Positions 16,840 to 25,598 of a stretch of 64,000 nt of DNA are shown piece by piece (position 1 is the stretch's first letter; every line of letters starts with the position of its first letter). Below the pieces are notes generated by a model, which was given only the letters and a program-made list of their open reading frames with translations, was not told the DNA's origin and did not search any database. Position numbers and translations under genes: made by a program. Source of the stretch: Actinoplanes sp. SE50/110 (GTDB lineage Bacteria; Actinomycetota; Actinomycetes; Mycobacteriales; Micromonosporaceae); the NCBI RefSeq assembly GCF_900119315.1, contig NZ_LT827010.1, positions 4,807,001 to 4,871,000 of the forward strand. The letters run 5' to 3'.

Positions 16840-17459
16840 GCCGCGCGACGCAGAGCCCGCGCCGCGGGAACGATGTGCAGCCCGTCGAACCGGATCGCGG
16901 TCAGCCCGGCCGCCAGCGGCCGGTCGATGATGGTGATGGTGGCGGTGTCCCGGTGGATCCGATCGGCCGGGTCGGCCACCGATCGCAGCAGCCGCTGCCA
17001 GTTCCGGCAGTGCCCGGCGAACGACGACCGCCGCACCTTCCGGTTGCGGGCCACCTGCCCGGCCCGCGCCTGCGCCGGGTCGACGTCGAGCAACAGCAGG
17101 TGGGTGCGCCGGCCGGCCCGGCGGGCCGCGGCGGTGATCAGCCTGGTAGCCCAGCGGCGGGTGCCGGATTCGTGCACCACGATGGCCCCGGGCTGTCGCA
17201 GCGCCCGGTACAGCCGCACGTAGTGGGCCGCGTGCACGACGGGTCGCCAGTACCGGTACGGCACCGCGCCGAGGTAGGGCCGCAACTCCTCGCGGGCCTG
17301 GCCGGAGTCGAGCAGCCGGACACCCGGGTGCGGGAGGAGCCGCTGGAGCAGGGTGGTTTTGCCGGCCCCGGGCACTCCGGCGACGATCAGCAGCGCCCCG
17401 GCCGGATAGTTGAGCGCGGGCATCAGACGTCCGCGCAGGTCGTGTCCGACGGCTGCCAT
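16836..17459 (-). CDS. P-loop NTPase, AAA/zeta-toxin-like kinase
   Basis: This 207-residue protein has a Walker A motif GVPGAGKTTLL at about residue 28, a DSGQAREELR segment, a Walker-B-like strand (IVVHESGT) and a later LLLLDVDP strand. The order is that of small kinases related to zeta-toxin and polynucleotide kinases, which phosphorylate small molecules or nucleic acid ends. Substrate is unknown. ATG 17459 has GGAGAGGA about seven bases upstream. No antitoxin-like partner is adjacent. Confidence 0.78.
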   Translation of the reverse strand: MAAVGHDLRGRLMPALNYPAGALLIVAGVPGAGKTTLLQRLLPHPGVRLLDSGQAREELRPYLGAVPYRYWRPVVHAAHYVRLYRALRQPGAIVVHESGTRRWATRLITAAARRAGRRTHLLLLDVDPAQARAGQVARNRKVRRSSFAGHCRNWQRLLRSVADPADRIHRDTATITIIDRPLAAGLTAIRFDGLHIVPAARALRRAA

Positions 17460-17659
17460 GGCCGGTCCTCTCCTGCCGTGGCAGGAGACCGAAACCCCAG
17501 GCACGCCGAGACCCCGGCCCCTGTCCGCGGCGACTCACGTCACTGCAGGGCCGAAGGTCTGGTCCACCCCAGCGGGGCCCGGGCGCCGGGAGCCCGGGCG
17601 GGCTCCAGGATGTCGAACGACCGGCGAAGGACTACTCCCCTTCGCAGCGAAGTCTACCC

Positions 17660-18172
17660 TCACGCGGCAAGCAGAGCCTGACGGTCACCGACGAGCATGT
17701 GCTTGAGCTTGATCAGCGAGCGCCGGGTCTGGCTCTTCACGACGGTGATCGGCACGTCCAGCTCGGCGGCCACCTGCTCGACACTGTGGTCGGCGAAGTA
17801 GCGCAGCAGCACGATGGCGCGGTCCCGGGCGGGCAGCCGGCCGAGCGCGGCGAGCACGGTGATCCGCAGGTCCGGGTCGATCGAGTAGGCCGGCTCACTC
17901 AGCTCGCCGATGGCCGCCTCGGTCGAGGCGCGGCGCCGGCGATGATCGACGTACGTGCGAAAGAGGATCTTCTGCGCGTACGCCGAAAGGTTGTCGCTGT
18001 CCGCGGCCCGCTCCCAGCTCAGAAACAGCTTGGTCAGCGTGGCCTGGGTCAGGTCCTGCGCCAGGTGCCAGTCGCGGCAGAGCTGGAAGGCGCTGCCGTG
18101 CAGGCGCTGCCGGGTGTCCCGCGCGAAACGGGTGAACTCCACCGCGGCGGGCGGGTCGAGGGCATCGAGCAT
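17660..18172 (-). CDS. SigE-family RNA polymerase sigma factor (sigma-70, ECF-like)
   Basis: The protein has 170 residues. Sigma region 2 is visible as AFQLCRDWHLAQDLTQATLT and LFLSWERAADSDNLSAYAQK, and region 4 as RLPARDRAIVLLRYFADHSV with VEQVAAELDVPITVVKSQTR as the DNA-reading helix-turn-helix. This matches the SigE-like group common in actinomycetes. ATG 18172 has AGAAGG eight bases upstream; the frame extends to 18277 but without a better start. No anti-sigma gene is adjacent, so its control is not evident. Confidence 0.88.
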   Translation of the reverse strand: MLDALDPPAAVEFTRFARDTRQRLHGSAFQLCRDWHLAQDLTQATLTKLFLSWERAADSDNLSAYAQKILFRTYVDHRRRRASTEAAIGELSEPAYSIDPDLRITVLAALGRLPARDRAIVLLRYFADHSVEQVAAELDVPITVVKSQTRRSLIKLKHMLVGDRQALLAA

Positions 18173-18304
18173 GGGTGTTGCCTTCTCTGCAGTCACTGTG
18201 GACCGTGTCCGGGGAAACGCGTGCGTCAACGTACGCGCTCCGGCCCCGATCGTGCGGGCGGACAGGGAGAGTGGCACGCAATAGGTAGAAGACGCTCCGC
18301 ACCG

Positions 18305-19522
18305 CTATGCGGTGGCGGTGACCGTCCCGGCGAGGGCGGCACGCAGCGGTGCGGCTTTCGCGGCGGCCTCGGCGACCTCGGCTTCCGGATCGCTGTCCGC
18401 GGTGATCCCGCCACCGGCCCAGGCGTGCACCCGCCGGCCGTCGACCGCCACGGTGCGGATGCTCAGCCCCAGGTCGAGGTGGTCGTGCCCGATCCAGCCG
18501 AGGGCGCCCATGCTGACCCCGCGGCCGACCGGCTCCAGGGCGGCGATCCGGGCCAACGCGGCGATCTTGGGGGCGCCGGTGACACTGCCGCCGGGGCAGA
18601 CCGCGCGGAGCAGGTCGGCGAGTCCGACGTCACCCGTCAGGGGCGCGGAGACGACCGATTCGGCCTGCCAGAGTCCGCACCATCGGCGGACCGCGAACAG
18701 TTCGTCGACGCGGACCGGACCGGTGCCGGGGAGCCGGGCGAGGTCGTTGCGTTCCAGGTCGACGATCATGATGTGCTCGGCGCGCTCCTTGGCCGAGGCG
18801 AGCAGTTCCCGGCGGCCGGCCGCGGTGGCCGGCCGGGTGCCCTTGATCGGCCGGGTGACGACGCGCCCGTCGCGCACCTCGACCAGGGTCTCCGGGGAGG
18901 CGGTGGCGATCGCCCAGCCGGCCCGGTCGTCGGCGAGGATCCCGCCGTAGCGGGCGCCGGGCAGGGCGGCGACGCGGCGCAGGGCCGCCTGCGGATTTCC
19001 GGTGTACGCCGCGGCCGCGTGCCCCACCACGTTGACCTGGTAGACGTCACCGCGGCCGATCGCGTCACGCACGTCCTGGACGGCCCGGGCGTGCTCGTCG
19101 GTGGTCCAGCTTTCGTGCCAGGAACCGAGTTCCCAGTCTCCGGTTGAACCGGGCGGGGCCACGCTGGCGTGTACCCAGACGACGGCGTACACGTCCGGTA
19201 CCACGGGGATCGGACTGGGGCCGCCGGGAGTGGCGTTGATCATTACGGATCCGGCATCAGCCGACACGTAGAGCGACGCTCCGCAGATAGCGCCATGGCC
19301 GATAGTCCTGTCTTTGTCATCCGTTCGGCCGAGGTTTCGCACCGGCAGTCCGTTGTCGGCCAGGAACCCGGTCACAAGCTCGGCAGGGTCACCGGAATCA
19401 CCCCGGTGCCACGAAAAGGAACGTAACGCATGGTGACGGGCGGTGCAGGTGGTCGGCGCCGCCGGCGGAGCACCGGGAGGAGGTGGCGAAGAGTGGTCGC
19501 GAGGGGTCTCAGCGTGGACCAT
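18305..19522 (-). CDS. pabB: aminodeoxychorismate synthase component I
   Basis: The protein (about 405 residues) is a chorismate-binding enzyme that aminates chorismate to 4-amino-4-deoxychorismate for folate (or a p-aminobenzoate-derived metabolite). The motif PIKGTRPA has the Lys that separates PabB from anthranilate synthase (PIAGT). Further signatures are IMIVDLERNDLARL, CPGGSVTGAPKIAA and GHDHLDLGLSIRT. No glutamine amidotransferase subunit is adjacent. The N-terminus is uncertain: no ribosome-binding site precedes ATG 19522 or the alternative 19555, and the family core begins only around 19430. Confidence 0.85.
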   Translation of the reverse strand: MVHAETPRDHSSPPPPGAPPAAPTTCTARHHALRSFSWHRGDSGDPAELVTGFLADNGLPVRNLGRTDDKDRTIGHGAICGASLYVSADAGSVMINATPGGPSPIPVVPDVYAVVWVHASVAPPGSTGDWELGSWHESWTTDEHARAVQDVRDAIGRGDVYQVNVVGHAAAAYTGNPQAALRRVAALPGARYGGILADDRAGWAIATASPETLVEVRDGRVVTRPIKGTRPATAAGRRELLASAKERAEHIMIVDLERNDLARLPGTGPVRVDELFAVRRWCGLWQAESVVSAPLTGDVGLADLLRAVCPGGSVTGAPKIAALARIAALEPVGRGVSMGALGWIGHDHLDLGLSIRTVAVDGRRVHAWAGGGITADSDPEAEVAEAAAKAAPLRAALAGTVTATA

Positions 19523-19604
19523 CGAAACCGCGAAACCGTGGCTCGGCACCGTCACCGCAGTGCACCGTCATCGTTCGATCTGAGGTAACGTTCGAGCCCG
19601 ACTT

Positions 19605-19618
19605 TGTGAACCTTCACA
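19605..19618. promoter_or_regulatory. perfect 14-bp palindrome upstream of the DUF5999 gene
   Basis: TGTGAACCTTCACA lies 25 bp before the ATG of the DUF5999 gene. It resembles a CRP/FNR-family half-site pair but with a 4-bp rather than 6-bp centre, so it may be an operator for another dimeric regulator. Confidence 0.35.
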
Positions 19619-19642
19619 CAGCCCCCTACCGGAGTAAACCCG

Positions 19643-19843
19643 ATGTGCCAGCACCTGAATCAATGTCCGCCCGCCGACGCTATCGACCGGGAGGCGGCCC
19701 GTACCGTGGCGACCTTCTGCGAACAGGGCTGGAGCCTGCTCTGCAACGGCGTCATCGTCTTCGAGGACACCGGCGAGCTGCTGCCGGACGGCACGACGAT
19801 CGAGCCGCACCGCGGTCCGGCCCGCCACGCCCTCGCGGCGTAA
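19643..19843 (+). CDS. DUF5999 family protein
   Basis: This 66-residue protein starts MCQHLNQCPPADAIDREAAR and contains EQGWSLLCNGVIVFEDTGEL, the conserved core of DUF5999, a small actinobacteria-restricted family. Three Cys (positions 2, 8 and near 34) with a His could bind metal, but that is inference. CGGAG precedes the ATG at a normal distance. Confidence 0.88.
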   Translation: MCQHLNQCPPADAIDREAARTVATFCEQGWSLLCNGVIVFEDTGELLPDGTTIEPHRGPARHALAA

Positions 19844-19905
19844 ATCACTGAGGGTAACAATACGGCCGCCCGGTTTGGCGGAAGTTCCGGCCCTCCCCGA
19901 AGACG

Positions 19906-19940
19906 GCGCAGGCCGCGATCATGACGACCGCGACCTGCGC
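19906..19940. terminator. bidirectional hairpin terminator between DUF5999 and gcvP
   Basis: Arms GCGCAGGCCGCG and CGCGACCTGCGC pair at 11 of 12 positions with an 11-nt loop. It sits between two convergent genes. Confidence 0.55.
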
Positions 19941-19953
19941 TAGAGACCCGGGA

Positions 19954-22764
19954 TCAGCTCTCGAACGCCTCCGGCGAGGGGCATGAGCAGACCAGGTTCC
20001 GGTCCCCGTACGCCCCGTCGATGCGGCGTACCGGCGGCCAGTATTTCGCCGTCCGGTCGACGCCCTCCGGGAAACCGGCCACCGAACGCGGGTACGGGTG
20101 CGACCACTCGTCCGCGGTCACCGCGGAGGCGGTGTGCGGCGCGTTCGCCAGCGGATTGTCGTCCCGCGGCCAGGTCCCCGCGGCCACCTGGTCGATCTCC
20201 GCCTTGATCGCGATCAGCGCGGCGCAGAACCGGTCCAGTTCGGCCAGGTCCTCGCTCTCGGTCGGCTCCACCATCAGGGTGCCGGCAACCGGGAACGACA
20301 TGGTCGGCGCGTGGAAGCCGTAGTCGATCAGCCGCTTCGCCACGTCGTCGACGCTGACCCCGGTGGCCTTGGTGATCGGCCGCAGGTCGAGGATGCACTC
20401 GTGGGCGACCAGACCGTTCTCCCCGGCGTACAGCACCGGGAAGTGCTCGCGCAGCCGGCTCGCCACGTAGTTGGCCGCCAGGACCGCGGTGGCGGTGGCC
20501 TGGGCCAGGCCGTCCGGGCCCATCATCCGCACGTACGCCCAGGAGATCGGCAGGATGCCGGCCGAGCCGTGCGCGGCGGCCGAGACCGCGTGGTGGTCGC
20601 CCTGCTCCAGGGGGTTCCCGGGCAGGAACTCGGCCAGATGCGCGCGGACCGCGACCGGGCCGACGCCGGGGCCACCACCGCCGTGCGGGATGCAGAACGT
20701 CTTGTGCAGGTTCAGGTGCGACACGTCGGCGCCGAACCTGCCCGGCTTGGCGAAGCCGACCAGCGCGTTCAGGTTGGCACCGTCGACGTACACCTGGCCG
20801 CCGGCCTCGTGCACCCGCTCGCAGAGCTCGGCGATGCCGGTCTCGTAGACGCCGTGGGTCGACGGGTAGGTCACCATGATCGCGGCCAGCGCGTCCCGGT
20901 GCTTCTCGATCTTGGCGGCCAGGTCGGTCAGGTCGACGTTGCCGTTCTCGTCGCAGGCCACCACGACCACCCGCATGCCGGCCATCACGGCGCTGGCCGC
21001 GTTGGTGCCGTGCGCCGACGACGGGATCAGGCAGACGTCGCGCCCCAGCGAGCCGCGCGAGCGGTGGTAGCCGCGGATCGCCAGCAGACCGGCCAGCTCA
21101 CCCTGCGAGCCGGCGTTCGGCTGGACGCTGACCGCGTCGTACCCGGTGATCTCGGCGAGCCAGCGTTCCAGCTGGGCGACGAGGTCCTCGTAGCCCTCGG
21201 TCTGCGACGCCGGCGCGAACGGGTGGATGTTGGCGAACTCCGGCCAGGTGACCGCCTCCATCTCGGTGGTGGCGTTCAGCTTCATCGTGCAGGAGCCCAG
21301 CGGGATCATGCCGCGGTCCAGCGCGTAGTCCCGGTCGGACAGCTTGCGCAGGTAGCGCAGCATGCCGGTCTCCGAGTGGTGGGTGTTGAACACCGGGTGG
21401 TGCAGGTAGTCGCCGGTGCGGGCCAGGGCCTTCGCACCGCACTCGGCGGCCTCGGCCACCGGCACTCCGAACGCGGCCAGCACGGTGGCGACGTGCGCCG
21501 CCGTGGTCGTCTCGTCGGTCGCGACCGACACCCGGTCGGCGTCCACCAGGCGCAGGTCCACGCCCTGCTCGGCGGCGGCCGCGACGATCGCCGCGGCCCG
21601 GCCCGGCACCACCGCGGTGACCGTGTCGAAGAACGCCCGGTGGGCGACCTCGACGCCGGCCGCGCTCAGGCTGCCGGCCAGGGTCAGCGCGTGCCCGTGC
21701 GTCCGCTGGGCGATCGCGCGCAGCCCGGCCGGGCCGTGGTACACCGCGTACATGCTGGCCATCACCGCGAGCAGCACCTGCGCGGTGCAGATGTTGCTGG
21801 TCGCCTTCTCCCGGCGGATGTGCTGCTCCCGGGTCTGCAGCGCGAGCCGGTACGCCGGCGCCCCGTCGGCGTCCTTGGACACCCCGACCAGGCGGCCGGG
21901 CAGGCTGCGCTCCAGGCCGGCGCGCACCGCCAGATAGCCGGCGTGCGGGCCGCCGAAGCCCAGCGGCACCCCGAAACGCTGCGTGGTGCCGGCCGCGATG
22001 TCCGCCCCGATCTCACCGGGGGCACGCAGCAGGGTCAGCGCGAGCAGGTCGGCGGCGACGGTGACCAGGGCGCCCTTGGCGTGCGCCGCCTCGACCAGGG
22101 CGGCGTGGTCACGGACCGCGCCGGACGCACCCGGGTACTGCAGGTGCAGGCCGAAGAACTCGTCGGGCAGGTCGGCGCCGGCGTCCAGGTCGATGAGCCG
22201 CACCTCGATCCCGAGCGGTTCGGCCCGGGTGCGCAGCACGGCGAGCGTCTGCGGGAGGGTGTCGGCGTCCACGACGTACACCGGGCTCTTGCTGCGGCAG
22301 GAGCGGCGCGCGAGCGTCATCGCCTCCGCGACCGCCGTGGCCTCGTCGAGCATCGAGGCGTTCGCGGTGGTCAGCCCGGTCAGGTCGGTGACCATGGTCT
22401 GGAAGTTGAGCAGCGCCTCGAGGCGGCCCTGGCTGATCTCCGGCTGATACGGGGTGTACGCGGTGTACCACGCCGGGTTCTCCAGGACGTTCCGCTTGAT
22501 CACCGCGGGCGTGTGGGTGCCGTAGTAGCCGAGGCCGATCATCGGGGTGGCCACGGTGTTGCGGGCCGCGATCGACCGCAGCTCGGCGATCGTCTCCTCC
22601 TCGGAGGCACCGGAGGGCAGGTCCAGGTCGCCACGGAACCGGATCGACTCGGGGATCGCGGCATCCATCAGCTCGTCGAGCGACGCGTACCCGACGGCTT
22701 TGAGCATCGCCGCCTGCTCGTCGGCCTGCGGGCCGATGTGGCGGTGCGTGAATGACGAGGTCAT
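19954..22764 (-). CDS. gcvP: glycine dehydrogenase (aminomethyl-transferring), glycine cleavage P protein
   Basis: This 936-residue, single-chain P protein decarboxylates glycine with PLP and passes the aminomethyl group to lipoylated H protein. It opens with FTHRHIGPQADEQAAML, has the N-terminal-half signature PYQPEISQGRLEALLNFQTM, and has the PLP-lysine motif HLNLHKTFCIPHGGGGPG near residue 686. Length is as expected. ATG 22764 follows GGAG; the frame upstream is leader. gcvT and gcvH are not in the window, so gcvP stands alone and is evidently controlled by the glycine riboswitch just upstream. Confidence 0.97.
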   Translation of the reverse strand: MTSSFTHRHIGPQADEQAAMLKAVGYASLDELMDAAIPESIRFRGDLDLPSGASEEETIAELRSIAARNTVATPMIGLGYYGTHTPAVIKRNVLENPAWYTAYTPYQPEISQGRLEALLNFQTMVTDLTGLTTANASMLDEATAVAEAMTLARRSCRSKSPVYVVDADTLPQTLAVLRTRAEPLGIEVRLIDLDAGADLPDEFFGLHLQYPGASGAVRDHAALVEAAHAKGALVTVAADLLALTLLRAPGEIGADIAAGTTQRFGVPLGFGGPHAGYLAVRAGLERSLPGRLVGVSKDADGAPAYRLALQTREQHIRREKATSNICTAQVLLAVMASMYAVYHGPAGLRAIAQRTHGHALTLAGSLSAAGVEVAHRAFFDTVTAVVPGRAAAIVAAAAEQGVDLRLVDADRVSVATDETTTAAHVATVLAAFGVPVAEAAECGAKALARTGDYLHHPVFNTHHSETGMLRYLRKLSDRDYALDRGMIPLGSCTMKLNATTEMEAVTWPEFANIHPFAPASQTEGYEDLVAQLERWLAEITGYDAVSVQPNAGSQGELAGLLAIRGYHRSRGSLGRDVCLIPSSAHGTNAASAVMAGMRVVVVACDENGNVDLTDLAAKIEKHRDALAAIMVTYPSTHGVYETGIAELCERVHEAGGQVYVDGANLNALVGFAKPGRFGADVSHLNLHKTFCIPHGGGGPGVGPVAVRAHLAEFLPGNPLEQGDHHAVSAAAHGSAGILPISWAYVRMMGPDGLAQATATAVLAANYVASRLREHFPVLYAGENGLVAHECILDLRPITKATGVSVDDVAKRLIDYGFHAPTMSFPVAGTLMVEPTESEDLAELDRFCAALIAIKAEIDQVAAGTWPRDDNPLANAPHTASAVTADEWSHPYPRSVAGFPEGVDRTAKYWPPVRRIDGAYGDRNLVCSCPSPEAFES

Positions 22765-22830
22765 GGGCGACTCCAGCGCGGTGAGAAGGTCGAGGAACAA
22801 CCTCCCCCTCTGTCATACCCCGTTTCGGGC

Positions 22831-22925
22831 ACTTCAGAGTCGCTGGCCCGCGCGGTCCGTTTGCCTGAAAGTTTCCGGGGAGGATTTGCCTCTTCGGCGC
22901 CGATGATCGGTCTCTCCCACGCGGG
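22831..22925 (-). promoter_or_regulatory. glycine riboswitch (single aptamer)
   Basis: On the minus strand the sequence reads GTGGGAGAGACC, then CGCCGAAGAGGCAAATCC, then CTTTCAGGCAAACGGACCG, then ACTCTGAAG. These are the conserved blocks of the glycine aptamer in the correct order and spacing. Only one aptamer is seen, about 65 nt before the gcvP start. In actinobacteria such elements usually switch on glycine-cleavage genes when glycine is abundant. Confidence 0.93.
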
Positions 22926-22980
22926 TCCCCACCAACCTACCAGCGCACACGATCAAGATCGGAATGCCTAGGCTGTACGT

Positions 22981-23976
22981 GTGACCTACTCCCCTGCCGA
23001 GAACCGCTACGCGTCCATGACGTACCGCCGCGCCGGCCGCAGCGGCCTCAGACTCCCCGCCATCTCGCTGGGCCTGTGGCACAACTTCGGTGACGGCCGC
23101 CCCGCCGACCGCCAGCGCGACATCGTCCGCCGTGCCTTCGACCTCGGGGTCACCCACTTCGACCTGGCCAACAACTACGGTCCGCCGCCGGGCAGCGCGG
23201 AGACCAACTTCGGCCGCATCCTGGCCGCCGACTTCCGCCACCACCGCGACGAGATGATCATCTCGTCGAAGGCCGGCTACGCCATGTGGGACGGCCCGTA
23301 CGGTGACTTCGGCTCGCGCAAGTACCTGATCAGCTCGCTCGACCAGTCGTTGCGGCGGCTCGGCGTCGACTACGTCGACGTCTTCTACCACCACCGGCCC
23401 GACCCGGAGACGCCGCTGGAGGAGACCATGTCCGCGCTGGACCGGATCGTCAGATCCGGCAAGGCGTTGTACGTCGGTCTCAGCAACTACAAGGCCGAGC
23501 AGACCGCCCGGGCCGCGGCGATCCTGCGCGATCTCGGCACGCCCCTGCTGATCCACCAGCCGTCGTACTCGATCCTGAACCGCTGGATCGAACACGACAA
23601 CCTGCTCGACACCCTCGAGGAGGTGGGCGCCGGCTGCATCGCGTTCAGCCCGCTGCAGCAGGGCCTGCTCACCGACCGGTACCTCAACGGCATCCCGGAC
23701 GACTCCCGGATCCGCACCAGCGTGTTCCTCGACGAGGACGCCCTGGACGCCAAGACTCTCGGCCGGCTGCACGCGCTCGACGACATCGCCCAGCGGCGCG
23801 GCCAGTCGCTCGCCCAGCTGGCCCTGGCCTGGGCGCTGCGCGACCCGCGGATGACCAGCCTGATCATCGGCGCGTCCAGCGTGCGGCAGCTGGAGGACAA
23901 CATCGCCGCGCTGACCAACCCGGTGCTCTCCGAGGCCGAGCTGGGCGAGATCGACGCCACCGTCCTCGACCTGTAA
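22981..23976 (+). CDS. aldo/keto reductase, YghZ/GPR-like
   Basis: This 331-residue (beta/alpha)8-barrel reductase is of the type called L-glyceraldehyde-3-phosphate reductase (YghZ/MgrA). The catalytic tetrad is visible: Asp and Tyr in THFDLANNYG, Lys in ISSKAGYAMW and His in FYHHRPD. The NADPH-binding end is IIGASSVRQLEDNIAAL. Likely role: detoxifying reactive aldehydes in the cytosol. The GTG start at 22981 is divergent from the riboswitch leader of gcvP, about 55 bp away. Confidence 0.93.
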   Translation: MTYSPAENRYASMTYRRAGRSGLRLPAISLGLWHNFGDGRPADRQRDIVRRAFDLGVTHFDLANNYGPPPGSAETNFGRILAADFRHHRDEMIISSKAGYAMWDGPYGDFGSRKYLISSLDQSLRRLGVDYVDVFYHHRPDPETPLEETMSALDRIVRSGKALYVGLSNYKAEQTARAAAILRDLGTPLLIHQPSYSILNRWIEHDNLLDTLEEVGAGCIAFSPLQQGLLTDRYLNGIPDDSRIRTSVFLDEDALDAKTLGRLHALDDIAQRRGQSLAQLALAWALRDPRMTSLIIGASSVRQLEDNIAALTNPVLSEAELGEIDATVLDL

Positions 23977-24018
23977 ACCCGTCGCCGGCCCGGGACTGAT
24001 TGACTACGGTTCCGGATC

Positions 24019-24693
24019 ATGACGGACCTTGTCGAGAAGCACACGATCCTCGGGGTCGTGGTCGGGTCCCGCGCCTACGGGCTGGACGGGCCGGGCAGCG
24101 ACCACGACCGCCGGGGCGTCTACGCGGCGCCCACCCGGGACTTCTGGCGCCTCGACAAACCGCCCACCCATCTCGACGGGCCGGTCGAGGAGCAGTTCTC
24201 CTGGGAGGTCGAGCGGTTCTGCACGCTCGCCCTGCAGGCCAACCCCACCGTGCTGGAGGTCCTCTGGTCGCCGCTGGTCGAAACGGTCACCGCGGACGGC
24301 GAAGAGCTTCTTGCCGCGCGTACGGCGTTCCTCTCCCGCCGCGTCGCCGACACCTACGGCAACTATGCCCGCGATCAGCTGGACCGGGTCGCCGCCCGTC
24401 GGGCCCGGACCGGGGAGACCAACCACAAGCAGGCGATGCACATGATCCGGCTGCTGATCGCCGGCGCGCATGTGCTGCGCACCGGCGAGGTGCTGGTCGA
24501 CGTGCGCCCGCTGCGGGACCGGCTGCTCGCCGTCAGGCACGGCGAGCTGTCCTGGGAGGCGGTCACCGGCTGGGCCGCCGACCTGCTGGCCGACCTGGAC
24601 CGCGCCCGGTCCGAGACCCGGCTGCCGTCCGACCCGGACCGCGACCGGGTCGAGCACCTGTTGACCGGAATCCGCCAACGGAGGTTGTCATGA
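24019..24693 (+). CDS. nucleotidyltransferase domain protein (YcgL-type), first of a tandem pair
   Basis: This 224-residue protein has the polymerase-beta-type nucleotidyltransferase signature GVVVGSRAYGLDGPGSDHDR, with metal-binding Asp residues in SDHDRRG. An all-helical C-terminal half contains NHKQAMHMIRLLIAGAHVLR. This is the YcgL-type branch found in bacteria and large phages. It may transfer NMP to RNA or protein, but no substrate is known. Its stop overlaps the start of a second, divergent nucleotidyltransferase (ATGA). Confidence 0.82.
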   Translation: MTDLVEKHTILGVVVGSRAYGLDGPGSDHDRRGVYAAPTRDFWRLDKPPTHLDGPVEEQFSWEVERFCTLALQANPTVLEVLWSPLVETVTADGEELLAARTAFLSRRVADTYGNYARDQLDRVAARRARTGETNHKQAMHMIRLLIAGAHVLRTGEVLVDVRPLRDRLLAVRHGELSWEAVTGWAADLLADLDRARSETRLPSDPDRDRVEHLLTGIRQRRLS

Positions 24694-25436
24694 CGATCGA
24701 CGTGCCGTCCTGGGCCGCCTCGGCCGCCCGGGAACTCCCGTATCCCCTGGTCTTCTGCACGGTCAGCGGGGCCCACCTGTACGGTTTCGCCTCCGTCGAC
24801 TCGGACCTCGACCTGCGCGCCGCCCACGTGCTGCCCGCCGCCGAGGTCGTCGGCCTGCACCACGGCCCGGAAACCCTGCAGCGCGGCGGCGTCCGCGACG
24901 GCGTCGAACTCGACGTGGTCTCCCACGACCTGCTGAAGTTCGCCAAGCTGCTGAACAGCCGCAACGGTTACGTGCTGGAGCAGCTGCTGTCCCCGCTGGT
25001 CGTGGTCACCAGCCCGCTGCACGAGGCGCTGACCGCGCTGGCACCCGGCCTGATCACCCGGCATCACAGCTACCACTACCTGGGCTTCTCACACAGCCAG
25101 GAGAAGCTGTACGCGAAAACCGGCGAACTGAAACCGGCGCTGTACACCCTACGGGTGCTGCTGACCGGCATCCATCTGATGAGGACCGGGCGCCTGGAGA
25201 CGGATCTGGGCGTGCTGGGGGCCGAGATCGCCTACGTCCCGGACCTGATCGCCGCCAAGCGCGAGGCCGAACACGGCCCGTTCCCGCCCGGAGTGGCCAC
25301 CCGCCTGGCCGCCGACATCCCCCGCCTGCGCGCCGACCTGGAAGCGGCGAAGGACGCCTCGGCGCTCCCGGACCGCCCCGCCGAAGCCACCGTCACCGCC
25401 CTCCACAACCTGATCGTGACGACCCGCCTGAGCTGA
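24690..25436 (+). CDS. nucleotidyltransferase domain protein (YcgL-type), second of a tandem pair
   Basis: This 248-residue protein has the motif TVSGAHLYGFASVDSDLDLR (nucleotidyltransferase GS/GA...SDxD), then RDGVELDVVSHDLLKFAKLL carrying the third acidic residue, and a helical second half (KPALYTLRVLLTGIHLM). GGAGG lies six bases before ATG 24690, which overlaps the stop of the first copy. The two are only weakly similar, so they are ancient paralogues, perhaps acting as a heteromer. Confidence 0.82.
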   Translation: MTIDVPSWAASAARELPYPLVFCTVSGAHLYGFASVDSDLDLRAAHVLPAAEVVGLHHGPETLQRGGVRDGVELDVVSHDLLKFAKLLNSRNGYVLEQLLSPLVVVTSPLHEALTALAPGLITRHHSYHYLGFSHSQEKLYAKTGELKPALYTLRVLLTGIHLMRTGRLETDLGVLGAEIAYVPDLIAAKREAEHGPFPPGVATRLAADIPRLRADLEAAKDASALPDRPAEATVTALHNLIVTTRLS

Positions 25437-25598
25437 CACCGCCCCTCCCGGACCGGCCTCGGGAGGACCACCCGCTCTCCCCCGCACACCACCGGCCGGC
25501 CTTTTCGCGGCGCGCCGCCGCACGCGCGGCTGTTCGGACGCGCCGCCGGTACGCACGCTCCCGGAGCGCATCGCCGGTGGGCGGTTTCGGCCGGACCG

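Noticed and set aside
20098..22755. 885-codon open frame opposite gcvP
   Set aside because: It is a mirror frame of a certain gene; high-GC third positions keep the antisense frame open, and the composition is Arg/Gly/Val-rich without motifs.
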